Positions 11,027 through 24,049 of a stretch of 64,000 nucleotides of DNA are shown piece after piece; the first letter of the stretch is position 1, and each line of letters starts with the position of its first letter. The notes under the pieces are model-generated. The model saw only the letters and a list, made by a program, of their open reading frames with translations. It had not been told where the DNA came from and did not search any database. The DNA comes from Styela clava (taxonomy: Eukaryota > Chordata > Ascidiacea > Stolidobranchia > Styelidae). The position numbers were made by a program, and so were the translations under genes. The stretch lies in contig NC_135258.1 in assembly GCF_964204865.1 (NCBI RefSeq), positions 6,811,001-6,875,000 of the forward strand, written 5' to 3'.

Positions 11027-11484
11027 GTTTTGCGACAAAGAACGTATACATTTTGGTTTCTTTGAGAATGCTCTGGTTGAAATATTGCGGTTCCTTGTCA
11101 ACAGTGGTAACAACCTGTTAAGAAACATGCAGATTACGTATCAATCTCTTGAAATTGAAGTAAAGTTCTGAACAACAATTATTGAACACAAATATGCCTT
11201 TTCTATTTGTTATCAACCCATCCGTCAGTTAAAGTCGATAAAGACGCAGTGCAAATCACAACTTCAAAGCAGGCGTCGAGATGAACAGCGTAGGAACATT
11301 TTCAACGGGGAATAATTGCCCTGTTTTTCTGTCATTTGTGATAATTGGTATCCTGTTAATTATCGCTTCGGCGTGACTTGGCATATATAAGTCAGGTGCT
11401 TCTAGATTACTTTTGAAGCTGCAATCATGAACGAATTCCAGTAATTAAATAAATTGCGATATATGCCAATAAATGAAACAGAAC

Positions 11485-11556
11485 GGGCTCGTCCGGGATT
11501 TGAACCCGGGGCCTCTCGCACCCGAAGCGAGAATCATACCCCTAGACCAACGAGCC
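11485..11556 (-). tRNA. trnP: tRNA-Pro (CGG)
   Basis: Intact, same body as the gene at 8017. Confidence 0.95.
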
Positions 11557-12170
11557 ACTCTCTAACGCAGAAGAAACATAAAGACTTATCCTTATTAAGA
11601 AACTCTGATACCACCTAATTATATTTTCTTCGCAAAATAATTGGAGCTCGATATTTGTTACGTGTATTATCTTGTTAATTGAGGTAAAAGGTATGTGAAT
11701 AAATAGTAAATAAGACAAATTTGAGCACTATAATATGTCACTTAATTTCACCCATTAAACAATAACTTTTGTTTCTACTTTAAATGGTCGAAAACTGGGA
11801 TTCAACACACATTGAACTTGTTCACACCCATGGATCAATAGGTATAAAGTGTACCTGAAGCCATCGCGTGGCTCGTTGGTCTAGGGGAAAGTAAATCAAA
11901 GCCGCATCACGAAACGGAATAATGAATTGTGCCAGTTGGAATCCGCAGCTGGATTCAATCCGCTCTTTCATGAGGCGATATAATCATTATGATATAACTT
12001 CTTCGACAAGTAATTATTGGTATGTCGTTTGTAAGTTGTGATATTTGGTATTCCGAGAAATTTGGTTTCAACGCGACCTCACACATTACAGTTGTATAAT
12101 GCTTCCTAAAAACAAGAAATGCATTTCATGACATTAACAAGCAGTAGATGTGTATAAGATACAGAAAGTT

Positions 12171-12241
12171 GGGCTCGTCCGGGATTTGAACCCGGGACCT
12201 CTCGCACCCTAAGCGAGAATCATACCCTAGACCAACGAACC
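12171..12241 (-). tRNA. trnP: tRNA-Pro (AGG), 71 nt
   Basis: Copy of the gene at 7136, with the same D-loop deletion. Confidence 0.85.
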
Positions 12242-12516
12242 GAGCGGAAGGATTAGTTTTACATAGGCCGTTAATGTCGTATAACTTATCTATGATATTA
12301 CCCTGTAACCGCTGTCTTCTATGCGTTATCAACTCATCCGTCAGTTAAAGTCGATAAAGACGCAGTATATGCTTTTTCTACCCTTGTCAACTTATCTGTC
12401 ATTTAAATTCGATAACACGTACATACAAACGGTTGGCTACTGTCAGATATTTCTAATAGTACCTGTTTCTGAGAACCTATAAAAATTTAACGCTACCTGT
12501 TGGAGCTGTAAATGCA

Positions 12517-12599
12517 ACCGGGTTGGCCGAGTGGTTAAGGCGTTGGACTTAAGTTCCAATGGGCGAGTGTCCGCGTGGGTTCGAACCCCACACCCGGTA
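12517..12599 (+). tRNA. trnL: tRNA-Leu (TAA)
   Basis: Consensus; copy of 7482. Confidence 0.97.
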
Positions 12600-13051
12600 G
12601 TTTTGCGACAAAGAACGTCTACATTTTGGTTTCTTTGAGAATGCTCTGGTTGAAATATTGCGGTTCCTTGTCAACTGTGGTAACAACCTGTGAAGAAACA
12701 TGCAGTATCAATGTCTTGAAATTGAATTAAAGTTCTGAACAACAATTATTGAACACAAATATGCCTTTTCTATTTGTTATCAACCCATCCGTCAGTTAAA
12801 GTCGATAAAGACGCAGTGCAAATCACAACTTCAAAGCAGGCGTCGAGATGAACAGCGTAGGAACATTTTCAACGGGGAATAATTGCCCTGTTTTTCTGTC
12901 ATTTGTGATAATTGGTATCCTGTTAATTATCGCTTCGGCGTGACTTGGCATATATAAGTCAGGTGCTTCTAGATTACTTTTGAAGCTGCAATCATGAACA
13001 AATTCCAGTAATTAAATAAATTGCGATATATGCCAATAAATGAAACAGAAC

Positions 13052-13123
13052 GGGCTCGTCCGGGATTTGAACCCGGGGCCTCTCGCACCCGAAGCGAGAA
13101 TCATACCCCTAGACCAACGAGCC
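13052..13123 (-). tRNA. trnP: tRNA-Pro (CGG)
   Basis: Copy of 8017, intact. Confidence 0.95.
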
Positions 13124-13383
13124 ACTCTGTAACGCAGAAAAAACATAAAGACTTATCCTTATTAAGAATCTCTGATACCACCTAATAATATTTTCTTCTA
13201 ATTTATGTATATGCCTTTTCTATTTGTTATCAACCCATCCGTCAGTTAAAGTCGATAAAGACGCAGTGCAAATCACAACTTCAGAGCAGGCGTCGAGATG
13301 AACAGCGTAGAAAAATTTTCAACGGGGAATAATTGCCCTGTTTTTCTGTCATTTGTGATAATTGCCAATAAATGAGACAGAAC

Positions 13384-13455
13384 GGGCTCGTCCGGGATTC
13401 GAACCCGGGACCTCTCGCACCCAAAGCGAGAATCATACCCCTAGACCAACGAGCC
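13384..13455 (-). tRNA. trnP: tRNA-Pro (TGG)
   Basis: Copy of 8349, with the perfect B box. Confidence 0.96.
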
Positions 13456-14068
13456 ACTCTGTAACGCAGAAGAAACATAAAGACTTATTCATATTGAGAA
13501 TCTCTGATACCACCTAATTATATTTTCTTCGCAAAATAATTAGAGCTCGATATTTGTTACGTGTGTTATCTTGTTAATTGAGGTAAGAGGTATGTGAATA
13601 AATTGTAAATAGGCCTAATTTGAGCACTATAATATGTCACTTAATTTCACCCATTAAACAATAACTTTTGCTTCTACTTTAAATGGTCGAAAACTGGGAT
13701 TCAACACACATTGAACTTGTTTACACCTATAGATCAATAGTTATAAAGTGTACCTGAAGCCATCGCGTGGCTCGTTGGTCTAGGGGAAAGGAAATCAAAG
13801 CCGCATCACAAAACGGAATAATGAATTGTGCCAGTTGGAATCCGCAGCTGGATTCAAACCGCTCTTTCATGAGGCGATATAATGTTTATAATATAACTTC
13901 TTCGACAAGTAATTATTCGCATGTCGTTTGTAAGTTGTGATATTTGGTATTCCGAGAAATTTGGTTTCAACGCGACCTCACACATTACAGTTGTATAATG
14001 CTTCCTAAAAACAAGAAATGCCTTTCATGACATTAACAAGCAGTAGATGCGTATAAATCCAGAAAGTT

Positions 14069-14140
14069 GGGCTCGTCCGGGATTTGAACCCGGGACTTCT
14101 CGCACCCTAAGCGAAAATCATAACCCTAGACCAACGAGCC
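14069..14140 (-). tRNA. trnP: tRNA-Pro (AGG)
   Basis: Copy of 9034 with two further changes: one at the variable/T side (gacttctc) and one in the anticodon stem that leaves a T:G pair. Confidence 0.85.
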
Positions 14141-14414
14141 GAGCGGAAGGTTAGTTACACATAGGACGTTATTATCGTATAACTTATCTATGATATTACC
14201 CTGTAACCACTGTCTTCTATGCGTTATCAACTCATCCGTCAGTTAAAGTCGATAAAGACGCAGTATATGCCTTTTCTACCCTTATCAACTTATCTGTCAT
14301 TTAAATTCAATAACACGTACATACACACGGTTGGCTATTGACAGATATTTCTAATAGTACCTGTTTCATAGAACCTATAAAAATTTAACGCTAGCTGTTG
14401 GAGCTGTAAATGCA

Positions 14415-14497
14415 ACCGGGTTGGCCGAGTGGTTAAGGCGTTGAACTTAAGTTCCAATGGGCGAGTGTCCGCGTGTGTTCGAACCCCACACCCGGTA
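14415..14497 (+). pseudogene. trnL: tRNA-Leu (TAA), probably defective
   Basis: Copy of 9380 with the same anticodon-stem and T-stem mismatches. Confidence 0.75.
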
Positions 14498-14955
14498 GTT
14501 TTGCGACAAAGAACGTCTACATTTTGGTTTCTTTTAAAATGCTCTGGTTGAAATATTGCGGTTCCTTGTCAACAGTGGTAATAACCTGTGAAGAAACATG
14601 CAGATTACGTATCAATGTCTTGAAATTGATGTAAAGTTCTGAACAACAATTATTGAACACAAATATGCCTTTTCTATTTGTTATCAACCCATCCGTCAGT
14701 TAAAGTCGATAAAGACGCAGTGCAAATCACAACTTCAAAGCAGGCGTCGAGATGAACAGCGTAGGAAAATTTTCAACGGGGAATAATTGCCCTGTTTTTC
14801 TGTCATTTGTGATAATTGGTATCCTGTTAATTATCGCTTCGGCTTGACTTGGCATATATAAGTCAGGTGCTTCTAGATTACTTTTGAAGCTGCAATCATG
14901 AACGAATTCCAGTAATTAAATAAATTGCGATTTATGCCAATAAATGAAACAGAAC

Positions 14956-15027
14956 GGGCTCGTCCGGGATTTGAACCCGGGACCTCTCGGACCCGAAGCA
15001 AGAATCATACCCCTAGACCAACGAGCC
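14956..15027 (-). pseudogene. trnP: tRNA-Pro (CGG), anticodon stem damaged
   Basis: Copy of 9921. Confidence 0.75.
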
Positions 15028-15631
15028 ACTCTGTAACGCAGAAGAAACATAAAGACTTATTCATATTGAGAATCCCTGATACCACCTAATTATATTTTCT
15101 TCGCAAAATAATTAGAGCTCGATATTTGTTACGTGTGTTATCTTGTTAATTGAGGTAAGAGGTATGTGAATAAATTGTAAATAAGCAAAATTTGAGCACT
15201 ATAATATGTCACTCAATTTCACCCATTAAACAATAACTTTTGTTTCTACTTTAAATGGTCGAAAACTGGGATTCAACACACATCGAACTTGTTCACACCC
15301 ATGGATCAATAGGTATAAAGTGTACCTGAAGCCATCGCGTGTCTCGTTCGACTGGGGGAAAGTAAATCAAAGCCGCATCACGAAACGGAATAATGAATTG
15401 TGCCAGTTGGAATCCGCAGCTGGATTCAACCGGCTCTTTCATGAGGCGATATAATCATTATGATATAACTTCTTCGACAAGTAATTATTGGCATGTCGTT
15501 TGTAAGTTGTGATATTTGGTATTCCGAGAAATTTGGTTTCAACGCGACCTCACACATTACAGTTGTATAATGCTTCCTAAAAACAAGAAATGCGTTTCAT
15601 GACATTAACAGGCGTATAAATCCAGAAAGTT

Positions 15632-15703
15632 GGGCTCGTTCGGGATTTGAACCCGGGACCTCTCGCACCCTAAGCGAGAATTATACCCCTAGACCAACGA
15701 GCC
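15632..15703 (-). tRNA. trnP: tRNA-Pro (AGG)
   Basis: Copy of 10597. Confidence 0.88.
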
Positions 15704-15978
15704 GAGCGGAAGGATTAGTTTTACATAGGCCGTTGATGTCGTATAACTTATCTATGATATTACCCTGTAACCACTGTCTTCTATGCGTTATCAACTCATC
15801 CGTCAGTTAAAGTCGATAAAGACGCGGTATATGCCTTTTCTACCCTTATCAACTTATCTGTCATTTAAATTCGATAACACGTACATACAAACGGTTGGCT
15901 ATTGACCGATATTTCTAATAGTACCTGTTTCATAGAACCTATTAAAATTTAACGCTACCTGTTGGAGCTGTATATGCA

Positions 15979-16061
15979 ACCGGGTTGGTCGCGTGGTTAA
16001 GGCGTTGGACTTAAGTTCCCATGGGCGAGTGTCCGCGTTGGTTCGAACCCCACACCCGGTA
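15979..16061 (+). tRNA. trnL: tRNA-Leu (TAA), variant b with D-arm change
   Basis: Copy of 10944. Confidence 0.75.
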
Positions 16062-16519
16062 GTTTTGCGACAAAGAACATATACATTTTGGTTTCTTTGA
16101 GAATGCTCTGGTTGAAATATTGCGGTTCCTTGTCAACAGTGGTAACAACCTGTTAAGAAACATGCAGATTACGTATCAATCTCTTGAAATTGAAGTAAAG
16201 TTCTGAACAACAATTATTGAACACAAATATGCCTTTTCTATTTGTTATCAACCCATCCGTCAGTTAAAGTCGATAAAGACGCAGTGCAAATCACAACTTC
16301 AAAGCAGGCGTCGAGATGAACAGCGTAGGAACATTTTCAACGGGGAATAATTGCCCTGTTTTTCTGTCATTTGTGATAATTGGTATCCTGTTAATTATCG
16401 CTTCGGCGTGACTTGGCATATATAAGTCAGGTGCTTCTAGATTACTTTTGAAGCTGCAATCATGAACGAATTCCAGTAATTAAATAAATTGCGATATATG
16501 CCAATAAATGAAACAGAAC

Positions 16520-16591
16520 GGGCTCGTCCGGGATTTGAACCCGGGGCCTCTCGCACCCGAAGCGAGAATCATACCCCTAGACCAACGAGCC
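16520..16591 (-). tRNA. trnP: tRNA-Pro (CGG)
   Basis: Copy of 11485, intact. Confidence 0.95.
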
Positions 16592-17203
16592 ACTCTCTAA
16601 CGCAGAAGAAACATAAAGACTTATCCTTATTAAGAAACTCTGATACCACCTAATTATATTTTCTTCGCAAAATAATTGGAGCTCGATATTTGTTACGTGT
16701 ATTATCTTGTTAATTGAGGTAAAAGGTATGTGAATAAATAGTAAATAAGACAAATTTGAGCACTATAATATGTCACTTAATTTCACCCATTAAACAATAA
16801 CTTTTGTTTCTACTTTAAATGGTCGAAAACTGGGATTCAACACACATTGAACTTGTTCACACCCATGGATCAATAGGTATAAAGTGTACCTGAAGCCATC
16901 GCGTGGCTCGTTGGTCTAGGGGAAAGTAAATCAAAGCCGCATCACGAAACGGAATAATGAATTGTGCCAGTTGGAATCCGCAGCTGGATTCAATCCGCTC
17001 TTTCATGAGGCGATATAATCATTATGATATAACTTCTTCGACAAGTAATTATTGGTATGTCGTTTGTAAGTTGTGATATTTGGTATTCCGAGAAATTTGG
17101 TTTCAACGCGACCTCACACATTACAGTTGTATAATGCTTCCTAAAAACAAGAAATGCCTTTCATGACATTAACAAGCAGTAGATGCGTATAAATCCAGAA
17201 GTT

Positions 17204-17275
17204 GGGCTCGTCCGGGATTTGAACCCGGGACCTCTCGCACCCTCAGCGAGAATCATACCCCTAGACCAACGAACC
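17204..17275 (-). tRNA. trnP: tRNA-Pro (AGG) with G at position 33
   Basis: The anticodon loop reads TGAGGGT, so the near-universal U33 is replaced by G. The acceptor also has a T:G pair at 3:70. Other arms are intact. Loss of U33 is expected to harm decoding, so this may be a pseudogene. Confidence 0.8.
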
Positions 17276-17550
17276 GAGCGAAAGGATTAGTTACACATAG
17301 GACGTTATTGTCGTATAACTCATCTATGATATTACCCTGTAACCACTGTCTTCTATGCGTTATCAACTCATCCGTCAGTTAAAGTCGATAAAGACGCAGT
17401 ATATGCCTTTTCTACCCTTATCAACTTATCTGTCATTTAAATTCGATAACACGTACATACAAACGGTTGGCTATGGACAGATATTTCTAATAGTACCTGT
17501 TTCATAGAACCTATAAAAATTTAACGCTACCTGTTGGAGCTGTAAATGCA

Positions 17551-17633
17551 ACCGGGTTGGCCGAGTGGTTAAGGCGTTGGAATTAAGTTCCAATGGGCGA
17601 GTGTCCGCGTGGGTTCGAACCCCACACCCGGTA
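17551..17633 (+). tRNA. trnL: tRNA-Leu (TAA)
   Basis: Consensus except C32 to A in the anticodon loop (ATTAAGT). Confidence 0.92.
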
Positions 17634-18091
17634 GTTTTGCGACAAAGAACGTCTACATTTTGGTTTCTTTGAGAATGCTCTGGTTGAAATATTGCGGTTC
17701 CTTGTCAACAGTGGTAACAACCAGTGAAGAAACATGCAGATTACGTATCAATGTCTTGAAATTGATATAAAGTTCTGAACAACAATTATTGAACACAAAT
17801 ATGCCTTTTCTATTTGTTATCAACCCATCCGTCAGTTAAAGTCGATAAAGACGCAGTGCAAATCACAACTTCAAAGCAGGCGTCGAGATGAACAGCGTAG
17901 GAACATTTTCAACGGGGAATAATTGCCCTGTTTTTCTGTCATTTGTGATAATTGGTATCCTGTTAGTTATCGCTTCGGCGTGACTTGGCATATATAAGTC
18001 AGGTGCTTCTAGATGACTTTTGAAGCTGCATTCATGAACGAATTCCAGTAATTAAATAAATTGCAATATATGCCAATAAATGAGACAGAAC

Positions 18092-18162
18092 GGGCTCGTC
18101 CGGATTTGAACCCGGGACCTCTCGCACCCAAAGCGAGAATCATACCCCTAGACCGACGAGCC
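18092..18162 (-). tRNA. trnP: tRNA-Pro (TGG), 71 nt
   Basis: One base is missing in the 3' side of the T stem (ccggattt). The D arm has a change (ccgacg). About 12 bp upstream of the gene, the spacer jumps (acgc, then tggtatatgcc) straight to the Leu upstream region, so an AGG Pro slot is deleted here. Confidence 0.8.
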
Positions 18163-18328
18163 ACTCTGTAACGCTGGTATATGCCTTTTCTACCCTTATC
18201 AACTTATCTGTCATTTAAATTCGATAACACGTACATACAAACGGTTGGCTATTGACAGATATTTCTAATAGTACCTGTTTCATAGAACCTATAAAAATTT
18301 AACGCTACCTGTTGGAGCTGTAAATGCA

Positions 18329-18411
18329 ACCGGGTTGACAGAGTGGTTAAGGCGTTGGACTTAAGTTCCAATGGGAGAGTGTCCGCGTGGGTTCGAACCC
18401 CACACCCGGTA
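18329..18411 (+). tRNA. trnL: tRNA-Leu (TAA), D-arm variant
   Basis: Changes in the D stem (ttgacagag for ttggccgag) and variable arm (gggagag). The anticodon and T arms are consensus. Confidence 0.85.
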
Positions 18412-19402
18412 GTTTTGCGACAAAGAACGTCTACATTTTGGTTTCTTTGAGAATGCTCTGGTTGAAATATTGCGGTTCCTTGTCAACTGTAGTAACAACC
18501 TGTGAAGAAACATGCAGTATCAATGTCTTGAAATTGAATTAAAGTTCTGAACAACAATTATTGAACACAAATATGCCTTTTCTATTTGTTATCAACCCAT
18601 CCGTCAGTTAAAGTCGATAAAGACGCAGTGCAAATCACAACTTCAAAGCAGGCGTCGAGATGAACAGCGTAGGAACATTTTTAACGGGGAATAATTGCCC
18701 TGTTTTTCTGTCATTTGTGATAATTGGTATCCTATTAATTATCGCTTCGGCGTGACTTGACATATATAAGTCAGGTGCTTCTAGATTACTTTTGAAGCTG
18801 CAATCATGAACGAATTCCAGTAATTAAATAAATTGCGATATATGCCAATAAATAAAACAGAAATATTTTCTTCGCAAAATAATTAAAGCTCAATATTTGT
18901 TACGTGTATTATCTTGTTAATTGAGGTAAAAGGTATGTGAATAAATATTAAATAAGACAAATTTGAGCACTATAATATGTCACTTAATTTCACCCATTAA
19001 ACAATAACTTTTGTTTCTACTTTAAATGGTCGAAAACTGGGATTCAACACACATTGAACTTGTTCACACCCATGGATCAATAGGTATAAAGTGTACCTGA
19101 AGCCATCGCGTGGCTCGTTGGACTAGGGGAAAGTAAATCAAAGCCGCATCACGAAACGGAATAATGAATTGTGCCAGTTGGAATCCGCAGCTGGATTCAA
19201 CCGGCTCTTTCATGAGGCGATATAATCATTATGATATAACTTCTTCGACAAGTACTTATTGGCATGTCGTTTGTAAGTTGTGATATTTGGTTTTCCGTGA
19301 AATTTGGTTTCAACGCGACCTCACACATTACAGTTATATAATGCTTCCTAAAAACAAGAAATGCGTTTCATGACATTAACAGGCGTATAAATCCAGAAAG
19401 TT

Positions 19403-19474
19403 GGGCTCGTCCGGGATTTGAACCCGGGACCTCTCGCACCCTAAGCGAGAATCATACCCCTAGACCAACGAGCC
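19403..19474 (-). tRNA. trnP: tRNA-Pro (AGG)
   Basis: Consensus body. Confidence 0.96.
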
Positions 19475-19749
19475 GAGCGGAAGGATTATTTTCACATAGG
19501 CCGTTGATGTCGTATAACTTATCTATGATATTACCCTGTAACCACTGTCTTCTATGCGTTATCAACTCATCCGTCAGTTAAAGTCGATAAAGACGCAGTA
19601 TATGCCTTTTTTACCCTTATCAACTTATCTGTCATTTAAATTCGATAACACGTACATACAAACGGTTGGCTATTGACAGATATTTCTAATAGTACCTGTT
19701 TCATAGAACCTATTAAAATTTAACGCTACCTGTTGGAGCTGTATATGCA

Positions 19750-19832
19750 ACCGGGTTGGTCGAGTGGTTAAGGCGTTGGACTTAAGTTCCCATGGGCGAG
19801 TGTCCGCGTTGGTTCGAACCCCACACCCGGTA
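19750..19832 (+). tRNA. trnL: tRNA-Leu (TAA), variant b
   Basis: Variant b without the extra D-arm change: single mismatches in the anticodon stem and the T stem. TTTT terminator present. Confidence 0.8.
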
Positions 19833-20290
19833 GTTTTGCGACAAAGAACGTCCACATTTTGGTTTCTTTGAGAATGCTCTGGTTGAAATATTGCGGTTCC
19901 TTGTCAACAGTGGTAACAACCTGTTAAGAAACATGCAGATTACGTATCAATGTCTTGAAATTGAAGTAAAGTTCTGAACAACAATTATTGAACACAAATA
20001 TGCCTTTTCTCTTTGTTATCAACCCATCCGTCAGTGAAAGTCGATAAAGACGCAGTGCAAATCACAACTTCAAAGCAGGCGTCGAGATGAACAGCTTAGG
20101 AACATTTTCAACGGGGAATAATTGCCCTGTTTTTCTGTCATTTGTGATAATTGGTATCCTGTTAATTATCGCTTCGGCGTGACTTGGCATATATAAGTCA
20201 GGTGCTTCTAGATTACTTTTGAAGCTGCAATCATGAACGAATTCCAGTAATTAAATAAATTGCGATATATGCCAATAAATGAAACAGAAC

Positions 20291-20362
20291 GGGCTCGTCC
20301 GGGTTTTGAACCCGGGGCCTCTCGCACCCGAAGCGAGAATCATACCCCTAGACCAACGAGCC
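20291..20362 (-). tRNA. trnP: tRNA-Pro (CGG)
   Basis: Intact apart from T60 to A in the T loop (TTCAAAA), a mark shared with 23286, 24860 and 26423. Confidence 0.92.
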
Positions 20363-20975
20363 ACTCTGTAACGCAGAAGAAACATAAAGACTTTTCCTCA
20401 TTAAGAAACTCTGATACCACCTAATTATATTTTCTTCGCAAAATAATTAGAGCTCGATATTTGTTACGTGTATTATCTTGTTAATTGAGGTAAAAGGTAT
20501 GTGAATAAATAGTAAATAAGACAAATTTGAGCACTATAATATGTCACTTAATTTCACCCATTAAACAATAACTTTTGTTTCTACTTTAAATGGTCGAAAA
20601 CTGGGATTCAACACACATTGAACTTTTTCACACCAATGGATCAATAGGTATATAGTGTACCTGAAGCCATCGCGTGGCTCGTTGGTCTAGGGGAAAGTAA
20701 ATCAAAGCCGAATCACGAAACGGAATAATGAATTGTGCCAGTTGGAATCCGCAGCTGGATTCAACCCGCTCTTTCATGAGGCGATATAATCATTATGATA
20801 TAACTTCTTCGACAAGTAATTATTGGTATGTCGTTTGTAAGTTGTGATATTTGGTATTCCGAGAAATTTGGTTTCAACGCGACCTCACACATTACAGTTG
20901 TATAATGCTTCCTAAAAACAAGAAATGCCTTTCATGACATTAACAAGCAGTAGATGCGTATAAATCCAGAAAGTT

Positions 20976-21047
20976 GGGCTCGTCCGGGATTTGAACCCGG
21001 GACCTCTCGCATCCTAAGCGAGAATCATACCCCTAGACCAACGAGCC
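20976..21047 (-). tRNA. trnP: tRNA-Pro (AGG)
   Basis: Loop TTAGGAT: base 37 is A in place of G, next to an unchanged AGG anticodon. Stems intact. Confidence 0.92.
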
Positions 21048-21322
21048 GAGCGGAAGGATTAGTTACACATAGGACGTTATCGTCGTATAACTTATCTATG
21101 ATATTACCCTGTAACCACTGTCTTCTATGCGTTATCAACTCATCCGTCAGTTAAAGTCGATAAAGACGCAGTATATGCCTTTTCTACCCTTATCAACTTA
21201 TCTGTCATTTAAATTCGATAACACGTACATACAAACGGTTGGCTATTGACAGATATTTCTAATAGTACCTGTTTCATAGAACCTATAAAAATTTAACGCT
21301 ACCTGTTGGAGCTGTAAATGCA

Positions 21323-21405
21323 ACCGGGTTGGCCGAGTGGTTAAGGCGTTGGACTTAAGTTCCAATGGGAGAGTGTCCGCGTGGGTTCGAACCCCACACC
21401 CGGTA
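21323..21405 (+). tRNA. trnL: tRNA-Leu (TAA)
   Basis: Consensus except one variable-arm change (gggagag). Confidence 0.95.
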
Positions 21406-22397
21406 GTTTTGCGACAAAGAACGTCTACATTTTGGTTTCTTTGAGAATGCTCTGGTTGAAATATTGCGGTTCCTTGTCAACTGTAGTAACAACCTGTGAA
21501 GAAACATGCAGTATCAATGTCTTGAAATTGAATTAAAGTTCTGAACAACAATTATTGAACACAAATATGCCTTTTCTATTTGTTATCAACCCATCCGTCA
21601 GTTAAAGTCGATAAAGACGCAGTGCAAATCACAACTTCAAAGCAGGCGTCGAGATGAACAGCGTAGGAACATTTTCAACGGGGAATAATTGCCCTGTTTT
21701 TCTGTCATTTGTGATAATTGGTATCCTGTTAATTATCGCTTCGGCGTGACTTGACATATATAAGTCAGGTGCTTCTAGATTACTTTTGAAGCTGCAATCA
21801 TGAACGAATTCCAGTAATAAAATAAATTGCGATATATGCCAATAAATGAAACAAAAAATATTTTCTTCGCAAAATAATTGGAACTCGATATTTGTTACGT
21901 GTATTATCTTGTTAATTGAGGTAAAAGGTATGTGAATAAATATTAAATAAGACAAATTTGAGCACTATAATATGTCACTTAATTTCACCCATTAAACAAT
22001 AACTTTTGTTTCTACTTTAAATGGTCGAAAACTGGGATTCAACACACATTGAACTTGTTCACACCCATGGATCAATAGGTATAAAGTGTACCTGAAGCCA
22101 TCGCGTGGCTCGTTGGACTAGGGGAAAGTAAATCAAAGCCGCATCACGAAACGGAATAATGAATTGTGCCAGTTGGAATCCGCAGCTGGATTCAACCGGC
22201 TCTTTCATGAGGCGATATAATCATTATGATATAACTTCTTCGACAAGTACTTATTGGCATGTCGTTTGTAAGTTGTGATATTTGGTTTTCCGAGCAATTT
22301 GGTTTCAACGCGACCTCACACATTACAGTTGTATAATGCTTCCTAAAAACAATAAATGCGTTTCATGACATTAACAGGCGTATAAATCCAGAAAGTT

Positions 22398-22469
22398 GGG
22401 CTCGTCCGGGATTTGAACCCGGGACCTCTCGCACCCTAAGCGAGAATCATACCCCTAGACCAATGAGCC
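22398..22469 (-). tRNA. trnP: tRNA-Pro (AGG)
   Basis: One acceptor mismatch (caatgagcc, base 6 A opposite C); otherwise consensus. Confidence 0.9.
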
Positions 22470-22744
22470 GAGCGGAAGGATTAGTTTCACATAGGCCGTT
22501 GATGTCGTATAACTTATCTATGATATTACCCTGTAACCACTGTCTTCTATGCGTTATCAACTCATCCGTCAGTTAAAGTCGATAAAGACGCAGTATATGC
22601 CTTTTCTACCCTTATCAACTTGTCTGTCATTTAAATTCGATAACACGTACATACAAACGGTTGGCTATTGACAGATATTTCTAATAGTACCTGTTTCATA
22701 GAACCTATTAAAATTTAACGCTACCTGTTGGAGCTGTATATGCA

Positions 22745-22827
22745 ACCGGGTTGGTCGAGTGGTTAAGGCGTTGGACTTAAGTTCCCATGGGCGAGTGTCC
22801 GCGTTGGTTCGAACCCCACACCCGGTA
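22745..22827 (+). tRNA. trnL: tRNA-Leu (TAA), variant b
   Basis: Identical in body to the gene at 19750. Confidence 0.8.
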
Positions 22828-23285
22828 GTTTTGCGACAAAGAACGTCTACATTTTGGTTTCTTTGAGAATGCTCTGGTTGAAATATTACGGTTCCTTGTC
22901 AACAGTGGTAACAACCTGTTAAGAAACATGCAGATTACGTATCAATGTCTTGAAATTGAAGTAAAGTTCTGAACAACAATTATTGAACACAAATATGCCT
23001 TTTCTCTTTGTTATCAACCCATCCGTCAGTTAAATTCGATAAAGACGCAGTGCAAATCACAACTTCAAAGCAGGCGTCGAGATGAACAGCTTAGGAACAT
23101 TTTCAACGGGGAATAATTGCCCTGTTTTTCTGTCATTTGTGATAATTGGTATCCTGTTAATTATCGCTTCGGCGTTACTTGGCATATATAAGTCAGGTGC
23201 TTCTAGATTACTTTTGAAGCTGCAATCATGAACGAATTCCAGTAATTAAATAAATTGCGATATATGCCAATAAATGAAACAGAAC

Positions 23286-23357
23286 GGGCTCGTCCGGGTT
23301 TTGAACCCGGGGCCTCTCGCACCCGAAGCGAGAATCATACCCCTAGACCAACGAGCC
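23286..23357 (-). tRNA. trnP: tRNA-Pro (CGG)
   Basis: Same form as 20291. Confidence 0.92.
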
Positions 23358-23975
23358 ACTCTGTAACGCAGAAGAAACATAAAGACTTATCCTCATTAAG
23401 AAACTCTGATACCACCTAATTATATTTTCTTCGCAAAATAATTAGAGCTCGATATTTGTTACGTGTATTATCTTGTTAATTGAGGTAAAAGGTATGTGAA
23501 TGAATAGTAAATAAGACAAATTTGAGCACTATAATATGTCACTTAATTTCACCCATTAAACAATAACTTTTGTTTCTACTTTAAATGGTCGAAAACTGGG
23601 ATTCAACACACATTGAACTTTTTCACACCAATGGATCAATAGGTATATAGTGTACCTGAAGCCATCGCGTGGCTCGTTGGTCTAGTCTAGGGGAAAGTAA
23701 ATCAAAGCCGAATCACGAAACGGAATAATGAATTGTGCCAGTTGGAATCCGCAGCTGGATTCAACCCGCTCTTTCATGAGGCGATATAATCATTATGATA
23801 TAACTTCTTCGACAAGTAATTATTGGTATGTCGTTTGTAAGTTGTGATATTTGGTATTCCGAGAAATTTGGTTTCAACGCGACCTCACACATTACAGTTG
23901 TATAATGCTTCCTAAAAACAAGAAATGCCTTTCATGACATTAACAAGCAGTAGATGCGTATAAATCCAGAAAGTT

Positions 23976-24049
23976 GGGCTCGTCCGGGATCTGAACCCGG
24001 GACCTCTCGCATCCTATGCGAGAATCATACCCCTAGACCAACGAGAGCC
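23976..24049 (-). pseudogene. trnP: tRNA-Pro (AGG) pseudogene, 74 nt
   Basis: A two-base insertion in the 5' acceptor strand (acgagagcc), a change in the T loop (gatctgaacc) and changes around the anticodon (catcctatgcg), including loss of U33. Confidence 0.8.

Larger units (their letters stand above)
6997..17157. repeat. 5,035-bp block duplicated in tandem, almost identical
   Basis: About 6997-12031 is repeated at 12032-17066, and identity continues to about 17157. Every tRNA in the first copy recurs exactly 5,035 bases later. I noticed only a handful of single-base differences by eye (near 8277, 9652, 10516, 10874 and 11045 and their partners). The breakpoint falls in a stretch common to all units, so unequal exchange between units is the simplest cause. 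It could also be an assembly duplication. Confidence 0.92.
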
